Positions 1 through 8,437 of a stretch of DNA of 64,000 nt are shown piece after piece. Made by a program: the position numbers and the translations under genes. The stretch is from Maricaulis salignorans (GTDB taxonomy: Bacteria > Pseudomonadota > Alphaproteobacteria > Caulobacterales > Aquidulcibacteraceae). The stretch is taken from assembly GCA_945891505.1 (NCBI GenBank), contig CAMDDL010000007.1:51606-115605 (forward strand). Direction: 5' to 3'. Every line of letters starts with the position of its first letter. Position 1 is the stretch's first letter. The notes beneath the pieces were generated by a model. The model made no database searches and was not told where the DNA came from. It saw only the letters and a program-made list of their open reading frames with translations.

Positions 1-1688
1 TCGCGCGACAAAATGGCGACCTCCGCCGATTTAGTGCAAATTGCCAAATAGGATGCACCAAGATTCTTCGCCATGGTCTTGGCGACATCTGGCTTGGCCA
101 TGAACAAGCGGTAGGAGGCTAAATTGCCCTTATTATTGCGGTGATAGGGGACAGCAAGTACCCGATGCTGGGTCGTCAACAAAATGCGTGACCCCATATC
201 AATAGGAGCCACAACCAGACCGGGGGACTGTGCCTTTAGGCCGCTAAAGGCCCGTTCGGTAAAGCAGCCTGCGCCACCACCGGTCGAAAACTTGCTGATC
301 TTGGGCTCAAAATATTCGGCGACTTTAGAGCCAACAAAGCCCGGGATAATTGGATTGACAATGAGAGCCGCGATGAGCGCTGTCTTGAAGTGGACCTGCT
401 CCATCAGTTTGCCAATGAGAGCAGCTGCCATGATCCCAGAAACCGTCGTCGCAAGACCTGCCGCTCTGCCTTGCCAAAAAACAGCCAAGGCGACGGAAAC
501 AAAAATCGTCAACGCCGCTAGGATCCACAAGTCCCGCTCTTTGTCCTTCGCCCACAGAAGCGCAACAATGCTGGCAATTCCGGCTAGGACCGGAAACAAG
601 GTCAATGCGAGGATCGAGCTCAACTTTGCCTTCATCATTGGTGCGGCTTCGGTGACATTATTAAGCCAAAGACGCTTCAACAGCGGGTCAATCTGGTCAT
701 AAGGCGGCACAATGACTTCTGGGAAATAGCGCACGCCTGCCAACACGATGCCACCAATCACCGCCAAAAGCACAAGGCGCACACTAATGCCGCTTTTGGG
801 ACCCAGTCGTGCAGTGGGGAAAAGGGTCGCTAAGGCCAGTAGGAGACCACCAACCAAGCCCAAAACGGCATGGCCCCGACCGATCGCGTCATTAACTGGG
901 GCGGCCCATTTTACTTCTGGCACCGTCGCAACAAAGCAAATGGCTAAGCCTAGGCCGAGGCTAGCAGCAAACCAGCGCGTTTCATCTTGTACCGCTGCCC
1001 CGCGCAAGGCCCAGCGCAGCGCGACCCAACCGATCAGCACAATCTGTAACGGCAGACCTTCTAAACCTACGCCAATACCCAGAGCGATGGCGATCCCGCT
1101 TAAAGCTGCCATCCGGGCACCACCGGCCACCAATCCCCACAAGGCTGCTGCAAGGAAGATGAGCTGTAGTCCATGGTGATCAACCCGCCCGGGCAGGAAA
1201 TAGGGCAAAACGGCGGGCGCACAGGTTATGAGGAAGATCGCGGGCACGAATGCCTTTTTCCCGCCCAAGGCAACCGACGCTTTTACTGCGGCGATCACAT
1301 AGACCATACCTAACCACATTGGCGTCAAAAAAGCCGCAGCCTTTTCACCCATGGATTGGCCAAACATCAGACTGGTAATCAACGTCGTCAAGGCAAGGGG
1401 TAGGTCAGCTATGCGAGACCAATGGATATTGCTTACAGGATGCTCGGTAAAGCGGTGTTGGGAGACGTCAAACCAAGCTTGCCCTGCCAGCCAGTCTCGC
1501 ACCTGAAGCACCCGCATGGCGTCGTCATTATCGGACAAGTTCCACGCTGAAACCCGCGTCCAATAGGGACCGAGCATCTGATAGGCGGCAATTAGAATCG
1601 CGACAACAAGAACGAGGCGAAATAAAAGCCTGACTGGTGAAGTCTTAGGGGCCGGTTCAGTCGGATTTGAAGATTCACCAAGAGACAT
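1..1688 (-). CDS. GT-C-like polytopic membrane protein, C-terminus cut by window edge
   Basis: I translated this frame by hand from the ATG at 1688 to the window edge and found no stop, so about 562 codons are visible and the C-terminus is missing. The protein has one membrane segment near the start, then a loop with a DNDDAMR motif and NIHWSR, then a long run of hydrophobic segments with GRVDHHG in a loop. An acidic first loop followed by many membrane segments is typical of the GT-C superfamily (STT3/PMT-like), which moves sugars from lipid carriers on the outer face of the inner membrane. The exact substrate is unknown. The divergently placed GtrA gene fits a role in lipid-linked sugar transfer. 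The GT-C assignment is by motif and topology only. Confidence 0.65.
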   Translation of the reverse strand, partial: MSLGESSNPTEPAPKTSPVRLLFRLVLVVAILIAAYQMLGPYWTRVSAWNLSDNDDAMRVLQVRDWLAGQAWFDVSQHRFTEHPVSNIHWSRIADLPLALTTLITSLMFGQSMGEKAAAFLTPMWLGMVYVIAAVKASVALGGKKAFVPAIFLITCAPAVLPYFLPGRVDHHGLQLIFLAAALWGLVAGGARMAALSGIAIALGIGVGLEGLPLQIVLIGWVALRWALRGAAVQDETRWFAASLGLGLAICFVATVPEVKWAAPVNDAIGRGHAVLGLVGGLLLALATLFPTARLGPKSGISVRLVLLAVIGGIVLAGVRYFPEVIVPPYDQIDPLLKRLWLNNVTEAAPMMKAKLSSILALTLFPVLAGIASIVALLWAKDKERDLWILAALTIFVSVALAVFWQGRAAGLATTVSGIMAAALIGKLMEQVHFKTALIAALIVNPIIPGFVGSKVAEYFEPKISKFSTGGGAGCFTERAFSGLKAQSPGLVVAPIDMGSRILLTTQHRVLAVPYHRNNKGNLASYRLFMAKPDVAKTMAKNLGASYLAICTKSAEVAILSR

Positions 1689-1880
1689 CGACTTAAGACA
1701 CCGTAAGTTAGGTCGCACCAGAACTGCATAAAGTGCGCTGCGGTCTATGAACAGAACCCAGCATGTGGGAATTCCATCTGACACAGAAGCCTGAATCTGC
1801 GATGAAGAACGGGGGTGGCTGATACAGTCCGCCTATATCCCTCGGCCCGATGAGGGGCCAAATCGTAAGAAAGTGCCCGC

Positions 1881-2288
1881 GTGAAGCTATCAGATCTCTT
1901 TACAGCTTCCTCAACTTCGGCCCGCATCTTCCGCTTTGTCGTGGTGGGTGGATTGGCCTTTGTCTTGGATGCAGGTCTGGTCTTTGCTTTCGTTCACCTC
2001 GGCCTTGATGTCTATCTCAGCCGCGCCCTGTCTTTGATTGTGGTGGTGCTTTTCACCTATGTTCTCAACCGGCAAGCAACCTTTGCCGCAACAGGCTGGC
2101 CAAGCCTCCAAGAAGTGGCCGCCTATGTGGCGGCAAGCTTGATCGGACTAGTGATCAATTATCTGGTTTTTGTTGGTGCCATTTGGGTCAAGTTGCCCCT
2201 GCTGCTGGCGATGGCAGCGGGCACGATTGTGGCTTCGACTTTCAACTTCTTGGCCTATGGCAAGATATTCAAGGCCAAGACCGATTAG
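1881..2288 (+). CDS. GtrA family membrane protein
   Basis: A 135-residue protein with four predicted membrane helices (roughly residues 18-38, 42-62, 78-98 and 103-123). It has the GtrA signature: FRFVVVGG near the start, a basic loop with YVLNRQATF, and FNFLAYGKIF at the end. GtrA proteins are thought to flip or help translocate polyprenyl-phosphate-linked sugars. The start codon is GTG. It is divergent from the GT-C-like gene on its left. Its stop overlaps the stop of the EVE gene on the opposite strand by 4 bases, so the two transcripts converge. Family assignment is firm, substrate unknown. Confidence 0.85.
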   Translation: MKLSDLFTASSTSARIFRFVVVGGLAFVLDAGLVFAFVHLGLDVYLSRALSLIVVVLFTYVLNRQATFAATGWPSLQEVAAYVAASLIGLVINYLVFVGAIWVKLPLLLAMAAGTIVASTFNFLAYGKIFKAKTD

Positions 2289-2686
2289 GTTTGAGCCAAC
2301 ACGTGTTGCCAATGCGCCTCTGAGACCGGCTGGACGGAGAGGCGAGGTGATTTCACCAAAGCCAACTCTGCCAAAGCCGGATCGGCCTTGATACTCGCAA
2401 GCGAGACAGGCCTCTTCAATGGGTCGCGCGCGACAACATCAACTGCAAACCACGAAAGGTCCGTTGGGTCTGGATAGGCGGTCTGGATCACTTCTACCAC
2501 GCCGACAATCTGCTTCTCATCGCCGGTATGATAGAAGAAGGCCAAATCGCCGATGGCCATTTGTTTCAGAAAGTTCTTGGCCTGATGGTTGCGCACGCCG
2601 GTCCAAGGTTCCCCTTTGGCTCCACGTGCCACTTGGTCCGCCCAAGAGAAACTATCGGGTTCGCTTTTCAACAGCCAATAGGCCAT
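2285..2686 (-). CDS. EVE domain-containing protein
   Basis: A protein of about 133 residues opening with MAYWLLKSEPDSFSW, the characteristic start of EVE (PUA-like) proteins. It also carries the GVRNHQAKNFLK and DLAFFYHTG motifs. EVE domains bind modified bases in nucleic acids. Stand-alone bacterial versions are widespread but their cellular task is not settled. The ATG at 2686 is preferred over the in-frame codon seven residues upstream because the family begins at MAYWLLK. It is divergent from nagB-II with about 100 bases between them and converges on gtrA. Confidence 0.88.
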   Translation of the reverse strand: MAYWLLKSEPDSFSWADQVARGAKGEPWTGVRNHQAKNFLKQMAIGDLAFFYHTGDEKQIVGVVEVIQTAYPDPTDLSWFAVDVVARDPLKRPVSLASIKADPALAELALVKSPRLSVQPVSEAHWQHVLAQT

Positions 2687-2788
2687 GCTTACCGCTCCTA
2701 CAGTCAAAAATCTTTATCAACCCATTTAACAGATAGCTGGGCTCTCTTGGCGAGTCACACCACATAAGGCGACATGAGGAGAACCGGC

Positions 2789-3823
2789 TTGAAACCATCC
2801 AGCACCTTGATGTGGACTGAGGCACGCGATGCAGGTCAGGTTGTTCGCCGCCAGTTTCAAGCGAATAAAGTCCTGATGAGAGATTTGGGTGCCCGTCTGC
2901 GCGCGCAAAAGCCTCGGCTCGTGCTGACCTGCGCACGGGGGTCTTCCGACCATGCGGCGGGCTTTGCCAAATATGCGATTGAAACACGGCTTGGCGTTCT
3001 GGTCGCTTCGCATGCGCCATCCACGTCTTCGATCTTCGCAAAGCCATTGCGTGATCTTGAAGGGGCCTTATTTCTGGTCATCTCGCAATCCGGTAAGAGC
3101 CCGGACATTTTGACATCCATCGCTTTCGCAAAACAGTCGGGGGCTTTTGTTGTGGCAATGGTCAATGATGCGCAATCCCCTGCTGCCCAAGCCGCTGACG
3201 TCTTTGTGCCGTTGCACGCAGGCCCTGAATTAGCGGTCGCTGCTACCAAGTCCTACATCGCTTCCTTGTCTGCGATCGTTCATTTGGTGGCTGAGTGGAA
3301 CCAAGATGCAGAGCTGCTTGTGGCACTAGAGGAGGCTAGCGAGCACATTAGCGACGCCTTTGCGCGCGATTGGTCCAAACTGGGTGATGCGCTTTTGAAT
3401 GCCAAAAGTCTGTTTGTCATCGGTCGAGGTCTGACTTTTGGGATTGCCCATGAGATGGCCCTCAAATTAAAAGAGACCAGCGCGCTCCATGCTGAGGCCT
3501 TTTCAGCGGCCGAAGTCCGCCATGGACCCATGGCTATTGTCGAAGCGGGCTTCCCCGTCATGATGATTGCGCCGATGGATGAAGCAGCAGCCAGTTTCCC
3601 GGCCTTGAGTGAAGAGTTCTCAGCCCGCCATGCCCGCGTATTTGCCTCTGGTGGGCCGTTTCCCGGTGCCATTGACTTACCAACACAGGTGGGGCTTCAT
3701 CCATTGATCGCGCCTTTGTGCCAGGTGACTTCCTTTTATGCTTGTGCAGAGGCCTTGGCCCGCGCCCGTGGGCGAAACCCCGATGCGCCACCTTGGCTCA
3801 ACAAAGTCACAGAAACACAATGA
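2789..3823 (+). CDS. nagB-II: SIS-domain glucosamine-6-phosphate deaminase, NagB-II type
   Basis: Two SIS domains without an N-terminal glutaminase domain, like the isomerase half of GlmS. Sugar-phosphate motifs are CARGSSDHA and ISQSGKSPD in the first domain and a KLKETSALHAEAFSAAEVRHG stretch in the second. NagB-II enzymes convert glucosamine-6-phosphate to fructose-6-phosphate and ammonia. The stop overlaps the ATG of nagA (ATGA), which supports the assignment. A TTG at 2789 is chosen because GAGGAG at 2776-2781 sits 7 bases upstream; the ATG at 2774 has no comparable site. The paralogue AgaS is the main alternative. Confidence 0.8.
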   Translation: MKPSSTLMWTEARDAGQVVRRQFQANKVLMRDLGARLRAQKPRLVLTCARGSSDHAAGFAKYAIETRLGVLVASHAPSTSSIFAKPLRDLEGALFLVISQSGKSPDILTSIAFAKQSGAFVVAMVNDAQSPAAQAADVFVPLHAGPELAVAATKSYIASLSAIVHLVAEWNQDAELLVALEEASEHISDAFARDWSKLGDALLNAKSLFVIGRGLTFGIAHEMALKLKETSALHAEAFSAAEVRHGPMAIVEAGFPVMMIAPMDEAAASFPALSEEFSARHARVFASGGPFPGAIDLPTQVGLHPLIAPLCQVTSFYACAEALARARGRNPDAPPWLNKVTETQ

Positions 3824-4959
3824 CTTCTTTCTTCTTCCAGAATGGTCGCTTGGCTCTTGGCGACACCCTTGATGAGGGTCAGACCATGCTGGTGTCCGGC
3901 GGCATCATTGAAGCGATTGGGCCCGACTTGGCCATACCGGCGGGCTATCATTGCATGGATCTGAACGGGGACATCCTCGCGCCCGGCTTTGTCGATATTC
4001 AGGCCAATGGTGGTGGTGGTGCTTTGTTTAATGACGCGCCGAGCGTGGAAACCATTGCGACCATCGCAAGAGCTCATGCAAAGTTTGGCACGACCGCGTT
4101 GCTCCCGACACTGATCTCGGATGATTTGGAAAAAATCGCGCAAGCGATTGAGGCCGTCGATGCAGCGATTGAGGCAGGGGTGCCGGGAATCCTTGGGATT
4201 CATCTTGAGGGCCCGTTCCTAAATGCCAGCCGCAAGGGCGTGCATGACGCGTCGAAGTTCAAAGTCCTCGACCAAGAAGCGATTGAGCTGTTGACCCGAT
4301 TGAAGCGGGGCAAGACCCTAATCACCTTGGCTCCCGAAACCGCGCCAGCGGGCGCGATTGCTGAACTTGTCCGACGCGGTGCCGTGGTCTTTGCTGGCCA
4401 TACCGAGGCGAGCTATGAGCAAATCATCGCAGCCGAGGCCGAAGGGCTTCGGGGTTTCACCCACATTTTTAATGCGATGAGCCAGCTTTCCAGCCGAGCA
4501 CCGGGTGTCGTTGGCGCGGCCCTAGTGAGCCCAACTTCCTTCTCGGGCCTGATCGCCGATGGGGTCCATGTTCATGTCGCCAACATGGCTCTTGTGGCCC
4601 GCCTTCTCGGCCCTAAGCGGACTGTCTTGGTGAGTGACGCGATGCCGACTTTGGGCTCGGATCAGGATTGGTTTGAGTTGCAGGGCGAAAAGATTTTTGC
4701 GCGCAGGCTGACCTGTTACACTCCTGACGGGGTCTTGGCAGGCTCGAACTTATCCCTGCACGATGCAATGGGCGTCATGATGCGTCAGGTCGGTATTGGA
4801 CTGACCGACGCGCTGCAGATGGCAAGTCATGCTCCGGCATTGGCGCTCGGCTTAGAAGCCCAAGTTGGACGACTGACTGTGGGCGCGCGCGCTGATTTTG
4901 TTCAATTAGACGGGGATTCCAATCTGATGCGGGTTTGGCAGGGCGGCGTTCAGCTCTGA
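3820..4959 (+). CDS. nagA: N-acetylglucosamine-6-phosphate deacetylase
   Basis: A 379-residue amidohydrolase. Visible landmarks are GFVDIQANGGGG (about 56-67), the metal ligand Glu130 in HLEGPF, His194 in AGHTEAS, His215 in THIFNAM, GLIADGVHVH (243-252) and the catalytic Asp273 in VSDAMP. It removes the acetyl group from GlcNAc-6-P in the cytoplasm, giving the substrate for the upstream NagB-II. The ATG at 3820 overlaps the nagB-II stop, and the longer open frame starting at 3718 is only upstream read-through. Its last 10 bases overlap the end of the opposite-strand flavoprotein gene. No PTS or kinase gene is next to it. Confidence 0.93.
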   Translation: MTSFFFQNGRLALGDTLDEGQTMLVSGGIIEAIGPDLAIPAGYHCMDLNGDILAPGFVDIQANGGGGALFNDAPSVETIATIARAHAKFGTTALLPTLISDDLEKIAQAIEAVDAAIEAGVPGILGIHLEGPFLNASRKGVHDASKFKVLDQEAIELLTRLKRGKTLITLAPETAPAGAIAELVRRGAVVFAGHTEASYEQIIAAEAEGLRGFTHIFNAMSQLSSRAPGVVGAALVSPTSFSGLIADGVHVHVANMALVARLLGPKRTVLVSDAMPTLGSDQDWFELQGEKIFARRLTCYTPDGVLAGSNLSLHDAMGVMMRQVGIGLTDALQMASHAPALALGLEAQVGRLTVGARADFVQLDGDSNLMRVWQGGVQL

Positions 4960-6197
4960 TCCGCGTCCTTTTGGACCCAAGCGTCGATCCCCTTGGCGGC
5001 CAAGATGGCACTTGAGAAGCAGGCCTGCAAAAGATAGCCCCCAGTTGGGGCGTCCCAGTTGAGCATTTCACCGGCCACAAAGACCCCTGGGCGCGCCGTC
5101 AGCATCAGCTGCTCGTCGACACTATCTTGATTGATCCCGCCAGCCGTTGAAATGGCGCGCTCCAGTCCAGCATGACCTTTCAGCTCGATGGGGAGCGATT
5201 TGATCAAGCGTGCGAGCCCCATAGCGGTGACGGGTAGCTTATTGCCGGTCGCCTCGCGCATGAGGGCGATGGCGGGCGGTGCCAGCTTCAGATGACTTTT
5301 CAATGCCGTCGAAATCGACTGACCTGCTTTGGCTTTCACAAGCCGCTGGGCAAGCGCTTCGGTCTCGACATCGGGCCGCAGGTCAATCTGGATTTGACAG
5401 GTGCCTTGCTTCAGGCGTTCGCGTAGCGCAGGTGACAAGGCGTAAATGGGCCCACCTTCGAGGCCGGTATCTGTAATGACCAAATCGCCGCGTGCACGCG
5501 CTTCACCCAGATGAACCTCGACATTCTTCAAAATCGCGCCACCAAAACCGGCTTTCAGCGTTTCTGTCCAAGCGGCAGTCATACCGACATTGGAGGCTTC
5601 CAACGGGGTAATACCCACGCCAACTTTGTCTAGAATAGATGTCCACGCACCATCCGCGCCAAGCTTAGGCCAAGATGCTCCGCCAAGAGCCAAAAGGATG
5701 GCTGCGCCAACTTGCTCGCTGCTTGACCCGTCGCGATGGGAGAATTGTGCGGCTCCGGTCTCTGAGAAACCAGTCCAACGCGCACCGGTGGTGATGATGA
5801 CGCCGAGGTCCTGAAGTCGTCTGAGCCACGCGCGCAAAAGGGGAGAGGCTTTTAAGCTTCGGGGGAACACCCGCCCGCTGGACCCAACAAATAAGGGCTG
5901 ACCGAGATCTTCTGCCCAAGCTTTAAGATCATCAGGCGAAAACGCGTCGAGCCACGGCCCCGCCCAGTCCTGAGACGCACCATAGCGCGGCTTGAACTGC
6001 GCGAGTGCTTCGCTATGGGTCAAGTTGAGACCACCGCGCCCGGCCAACAGGAACTTTCGACCCACCGATGCCATGCCGTCATAGACTTGCACCTTGTGGC
6101 CAGCCTTCGCCAGATAGTCAGCGGCAAATAGACCGGCAGGGCCTGCACCGATGATGAGGACGGGCAGGGGAGGGGCTTCGACGGAGGGCTCGATCAT
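4950..6197 (-). CDS. NAD(P)/FAD-dependent oxidoreductase, HI0933/BaiN family
   Basis: A 415-residue flavoprotein. It has an N-terminal dinucleotide-binding motif (IIGAGPAGLFAADYLAKAGH), the family motif GRKFLLAGRGGLNLTHSE at about 47-64, and a C-terminal TAGGI...GVFVAGEMLNWDAPTGGYLLQ segment that closes the FAD site. Members include BaiN-type flavoproteins and many uncharacterised NAD(P)/FAD oxidoreductases, so the substrate cannot be named. It converges on nagA with a 10-base overlap. The next upstream gene on the same strand, the monooxygenase at 6255, ends 58 bases from its start. Confidence 0.85.
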   Translation of the reverse strand: MIEPSVEAPPLPVLIIGAGPAGLFAADYLAKAGHKVQVYDGMASVGRKFLLAGRGGLNLTHSEALAQFKPRYGASQDWAGPWLDAFSPDDLKAWAEDLGQPLFVGSSGRVFPRSLKASPLLRAWLRRLQDLGVIITTGARWTGFSETGAAQFSHRDGSSSEQVGAAILLALGGASWPKLGADGAWTSILDKVGVGITPLEASNVGMTAAWTETLKAGFGGAILKNVEVHLGEARARGDLVITDTGLEGGPIYALSPALRERLKQGTCQIQIDLRPDVETEALAQRLVKAKAGQSISTALKSHLKLAPPAIALMREATGNKLPVTAMGLARLIKSLPIELKGHAGLERAISTAGGINQDSVDEQLMLTARPGVFVAGEMLNWDAPTGGYLLQACFSSAILAAKGIDAWVQKDADQS

Positions 6198-6254
6198 CCG
6201 ACAATCATGGCAGGTGTTGGCCAGCCCTGTCTATCCAAAGCCAGCTTAGGCCTT

Positions 6255-7715
6255 TTAGGCGGCCTTTGGCTTGGAGAAATGCATCACGTCATCTTCCAAT
6301 TTTCCAAACCGGAACGCCATCAGATCGAGCGCATAATTTTGATGCACTTTCCACGGGGCGATATGGCCTTGCTTTGGGAAGTTCTCCATGGCGCGGGTGA
6401 CATAGCCGGATGTGAAATCAAGCCAAGGCGCGGGCTCCAATGCTTCGCTGCCCTTTTCTGGCAGACAAGTGGTTTGCCCGGTCGCATCCAAATGCTTGAT
6501 CAGGCGACACATATATTCGGCCGTTAGATCAGCCTTCAGGGTCCAAGACGCATTGGTATAACCAAACGCTGAAGCGAGGTTCGGCACGCCACTATACATC
6601 ATACCCTTGTAAGAGAAGGTTTTGGAGAAATCGACGGCTTTGCCGTCCACCTCAAAGGTCACGCCGCTTAAGACTTGCAACTGCAGCCCGGTTGCCGTGA
6701 CGATGATGTCAGCGTCGATCCGCTCGCCAGATTTCAAGACAATGCCTGCATCGTCAAAGCGCTCAATATGATCGGTTACCACATTGGCTCTACCGGCTTT
6801 GATGGCGGTAAACAGGTCGGCGTCGGGCACCAGACACAGACGTTGATCCCAAGGGTTGTAGCTTGGCGTAAAGTGCTTGGCCATGTCGAAATCGGCGGGC
6901 AATTCTTCTTTCAATAGGCCCAACAAGCGTTCCTTGACTTGAGCTGGATGCTTGCGCGCCATGGTGTAGAAATACATTTGGAACAGCACATTGCGCCAAC
7001 GGATCAAGCCATAAGCCAGTTTACTCGGCAAGATTTTGCGCAAGTTATTAGCGAAGGCATCTTCGCCCGGCCGCGACACCACATAAGTGGGCGACCTTTG
7101 CAACATGGTGACATGGGCGGCTTGGTCTGACATGGCAGGTACCAAGGTGACGGCTGTTGCGCCACTGCCAATGATCACGACCTTCTTGCCGCGATAATCA
7201 AGGTTTTCTGGCCAGAATTGGGGGTGGATGATCTGGCCCTTGAAGCTCTCTTCGCCTACAAACTCTGGGCGGTGGGCTTGGCTATAATTATAATAGCCAG
7301 TGCACATATAAAGGAAGCTGCAAGTCAGCTGCCCTTTCTCTTGGTTCTCGCCAGAGGTGTAATCAATCGTCCAGCGCGCACTCACAGAGTCCCACGCCGC
7401 GGAAACCACCCGGTGGTTCAACCGAATCTTGGACTTAATTGCGTGCTCGTCTGCGGTTTCATGCAGATAGTTCAGGATTGATGGCCCATCCGCAATCGCT
7501 TTGGCTTCAGTCCAAGGTTTGAACGAGAAGCCCAACGTATACATGTCGGAGTCAGAGCGAATGCCTGGATAGCGGAACAGGTCCCACGTGCCGCCAATGG
7601 CAGACCGACCTTCAAAAATCGCGTAGCTTTTGCTGGGGCATTGGCTTTTTAAGTGGTAAGCTCCACTGATGCCTGAAATGCCGGCACCAACAATTAGCAC
7701 GTCAAGATGTTCCAC
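6255..7715 (-). CDS. flavin-containing monooxygenase, Baeyer-Villiger type
   Basis: A 486-residue class B flavoprotein monooxygenase. FAD-binding GAGISG lies at residues 10-15, the Baeyer-Villiger fingerprint FKGQIIHPQFWP at 158-169 (FxGxxxHxxxWP), and the NADPH Rossmann motif GSGATA at 183-188. Such enzymes insert oxygen next to a ketone using NADPH and O2; several act on cyclic or long-chain ketones. The start is GTG at 7715, preceded by AGGA about 8 bases upstream. No partner esterase is adjacent, so the substrate is open. Confidence 0.85.
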   Translation of the reverse strand: MEHLDVLIVGAGISGISGAYHLKSQCPSKSYAIFEGRSAIGGTWDLFRYPGIRSDSDMYTLGFSFKPWTEAKAIADGPSILNYLHETADEHAIKSKIRLNHRVVSAAWDSVSARWTIDYTSGENQEKGQLTCSFLYMCTGYYNYSQAHRPEFVGEESFKGQIIHPQFWPENLDYRGKKVVIIGSGATAVTLVPAMSDQAAHVTMLQRSPTYVVSRPGEDAFANNLRKILPSKLAYGLIRWRNVLFQMYFYTMARKHPAQVKERLLGLLKEELPADFDMAKHFTPSYNPWDQRLCLVPDADLFTAIKAGRANVVTDHIERFDDAGIVLKSGERIDADIIVTATGLQLQVLSGVTFEVDGKAVDFSKTFSYKGMMYSGVPNLASAFGYTNASWTLKADLTAEYMCRLIKHLDATGQTTCLPEKGSEALEPAPWLDFTSGYVTRAMENFPKQGHIAPWKVHQNYALDLMAFRFGKLEDDVMHFSKPKAA

Positions 7716-7813
7716 GGTGACAATCCTATGAGCATGGTTTGGATTCTACGCTGGTTGCGCGATCCTTTGCCCCATCGTTAGGGAGCGCGTTGCCGACGTC
7801 AAGGAATAAAGCT

Positions 7814-8368
7814 TTAGCGCGGGGCGCGTTTGGCTAAAATGCGCTGTAATGTTCGCCGGTGCATGTTCAAGCGGCGCGCGGTTTCAGACACATTATGCCC
7901 GCACAGCTCAAACACCCGCTGAATATGTTCCCAACGTACCCGGTCGGCGCTCATCGGGTTGGCAGGGGGGTCTGGCAAGTGATCGCTTTGCGCCATGAGC
8001 GCTTTGACGACATCATCGGCGTCCGCTGGCTTGGACAGGTAATCAATGGCACCGGCTTTCACGGCGGCGACAGCCGTGGCGATATTGCCATAGCCGGTTA
8101 GCATCACCACGCGTGCATCTGGGCGACGCACATGCAATTCCTCCACCACTGAAAGCCCAGAGCCATCTTCAAGGCGCAAGTCCAAAACGGCAAATGCCGG
8201 CGGGTCTGTACGGGCGATGATCAGGGCTTCTTCAACGCCTGCCGCCGTCTTGACCGAAAAGCCCCGACTCTCTAGCGCGCGGGCCAAGCGATTGCGCAGC
8301 GGTGCGTCATCATCCATCACGAGAAGGGAGCGATCTGGGAGTGCGTCGATGACGGGGTCAGCAGCCAT
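7814..8368 (-). CDS. regA: redox response regulator, RegA/ActR/PrrA family
   Basis: A receiver domain is followed directly by a short Fis-type helix-turn-helix, the compact RegA/ActR/PrrA architecture (184 residues from the ATG chosen). The receiver has the DDD acidic pocket, the phospho-acceptor in FAVLDLRLEDGSG, T/S in MLTGYG and Lys in YLSKPA. The C-terminal HTH reads NVSETARRLNMHRRTLQRIL. RegA proteins control respiration, carbon and nitrogen fixation and photosynthesis genes in response to redox state. It lies 69 bases downstream of the kinase gene. An in-frame TTG at 8386 is an alternative start. Confidence 0.9.
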   Translation of the reverse strand: MAADPVIDALPDRSLLVMDDDAPLRNRLARALESRGFSVKTAAGVEEALIIARTDPPAFAVLDLRLEDGSGLSVVEELHVRRPDARVVMLTGYGNIATAVAAVKAGAIDYLSKPADADDVVKALMAQSDHLPDPPANPMSADRVRWEHIQRVFELCGHNVSETARRLNMHRRTLQRILAKRAPR

Positions 8369-8437
8369 AGCTTTTAGTGAACCCAAACCGATCGATCTGC
8401 AAGTGACAAGACGTCGCAGGCCCTGTTGCGCTGACGG

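Noticed and set aside
184..1179. Two plus-strand open frames of 143-172 codons
   Set aside because: They are antisense to the fully open GT-C-like frame, have no family resemblance and no ribosome-binding sites.
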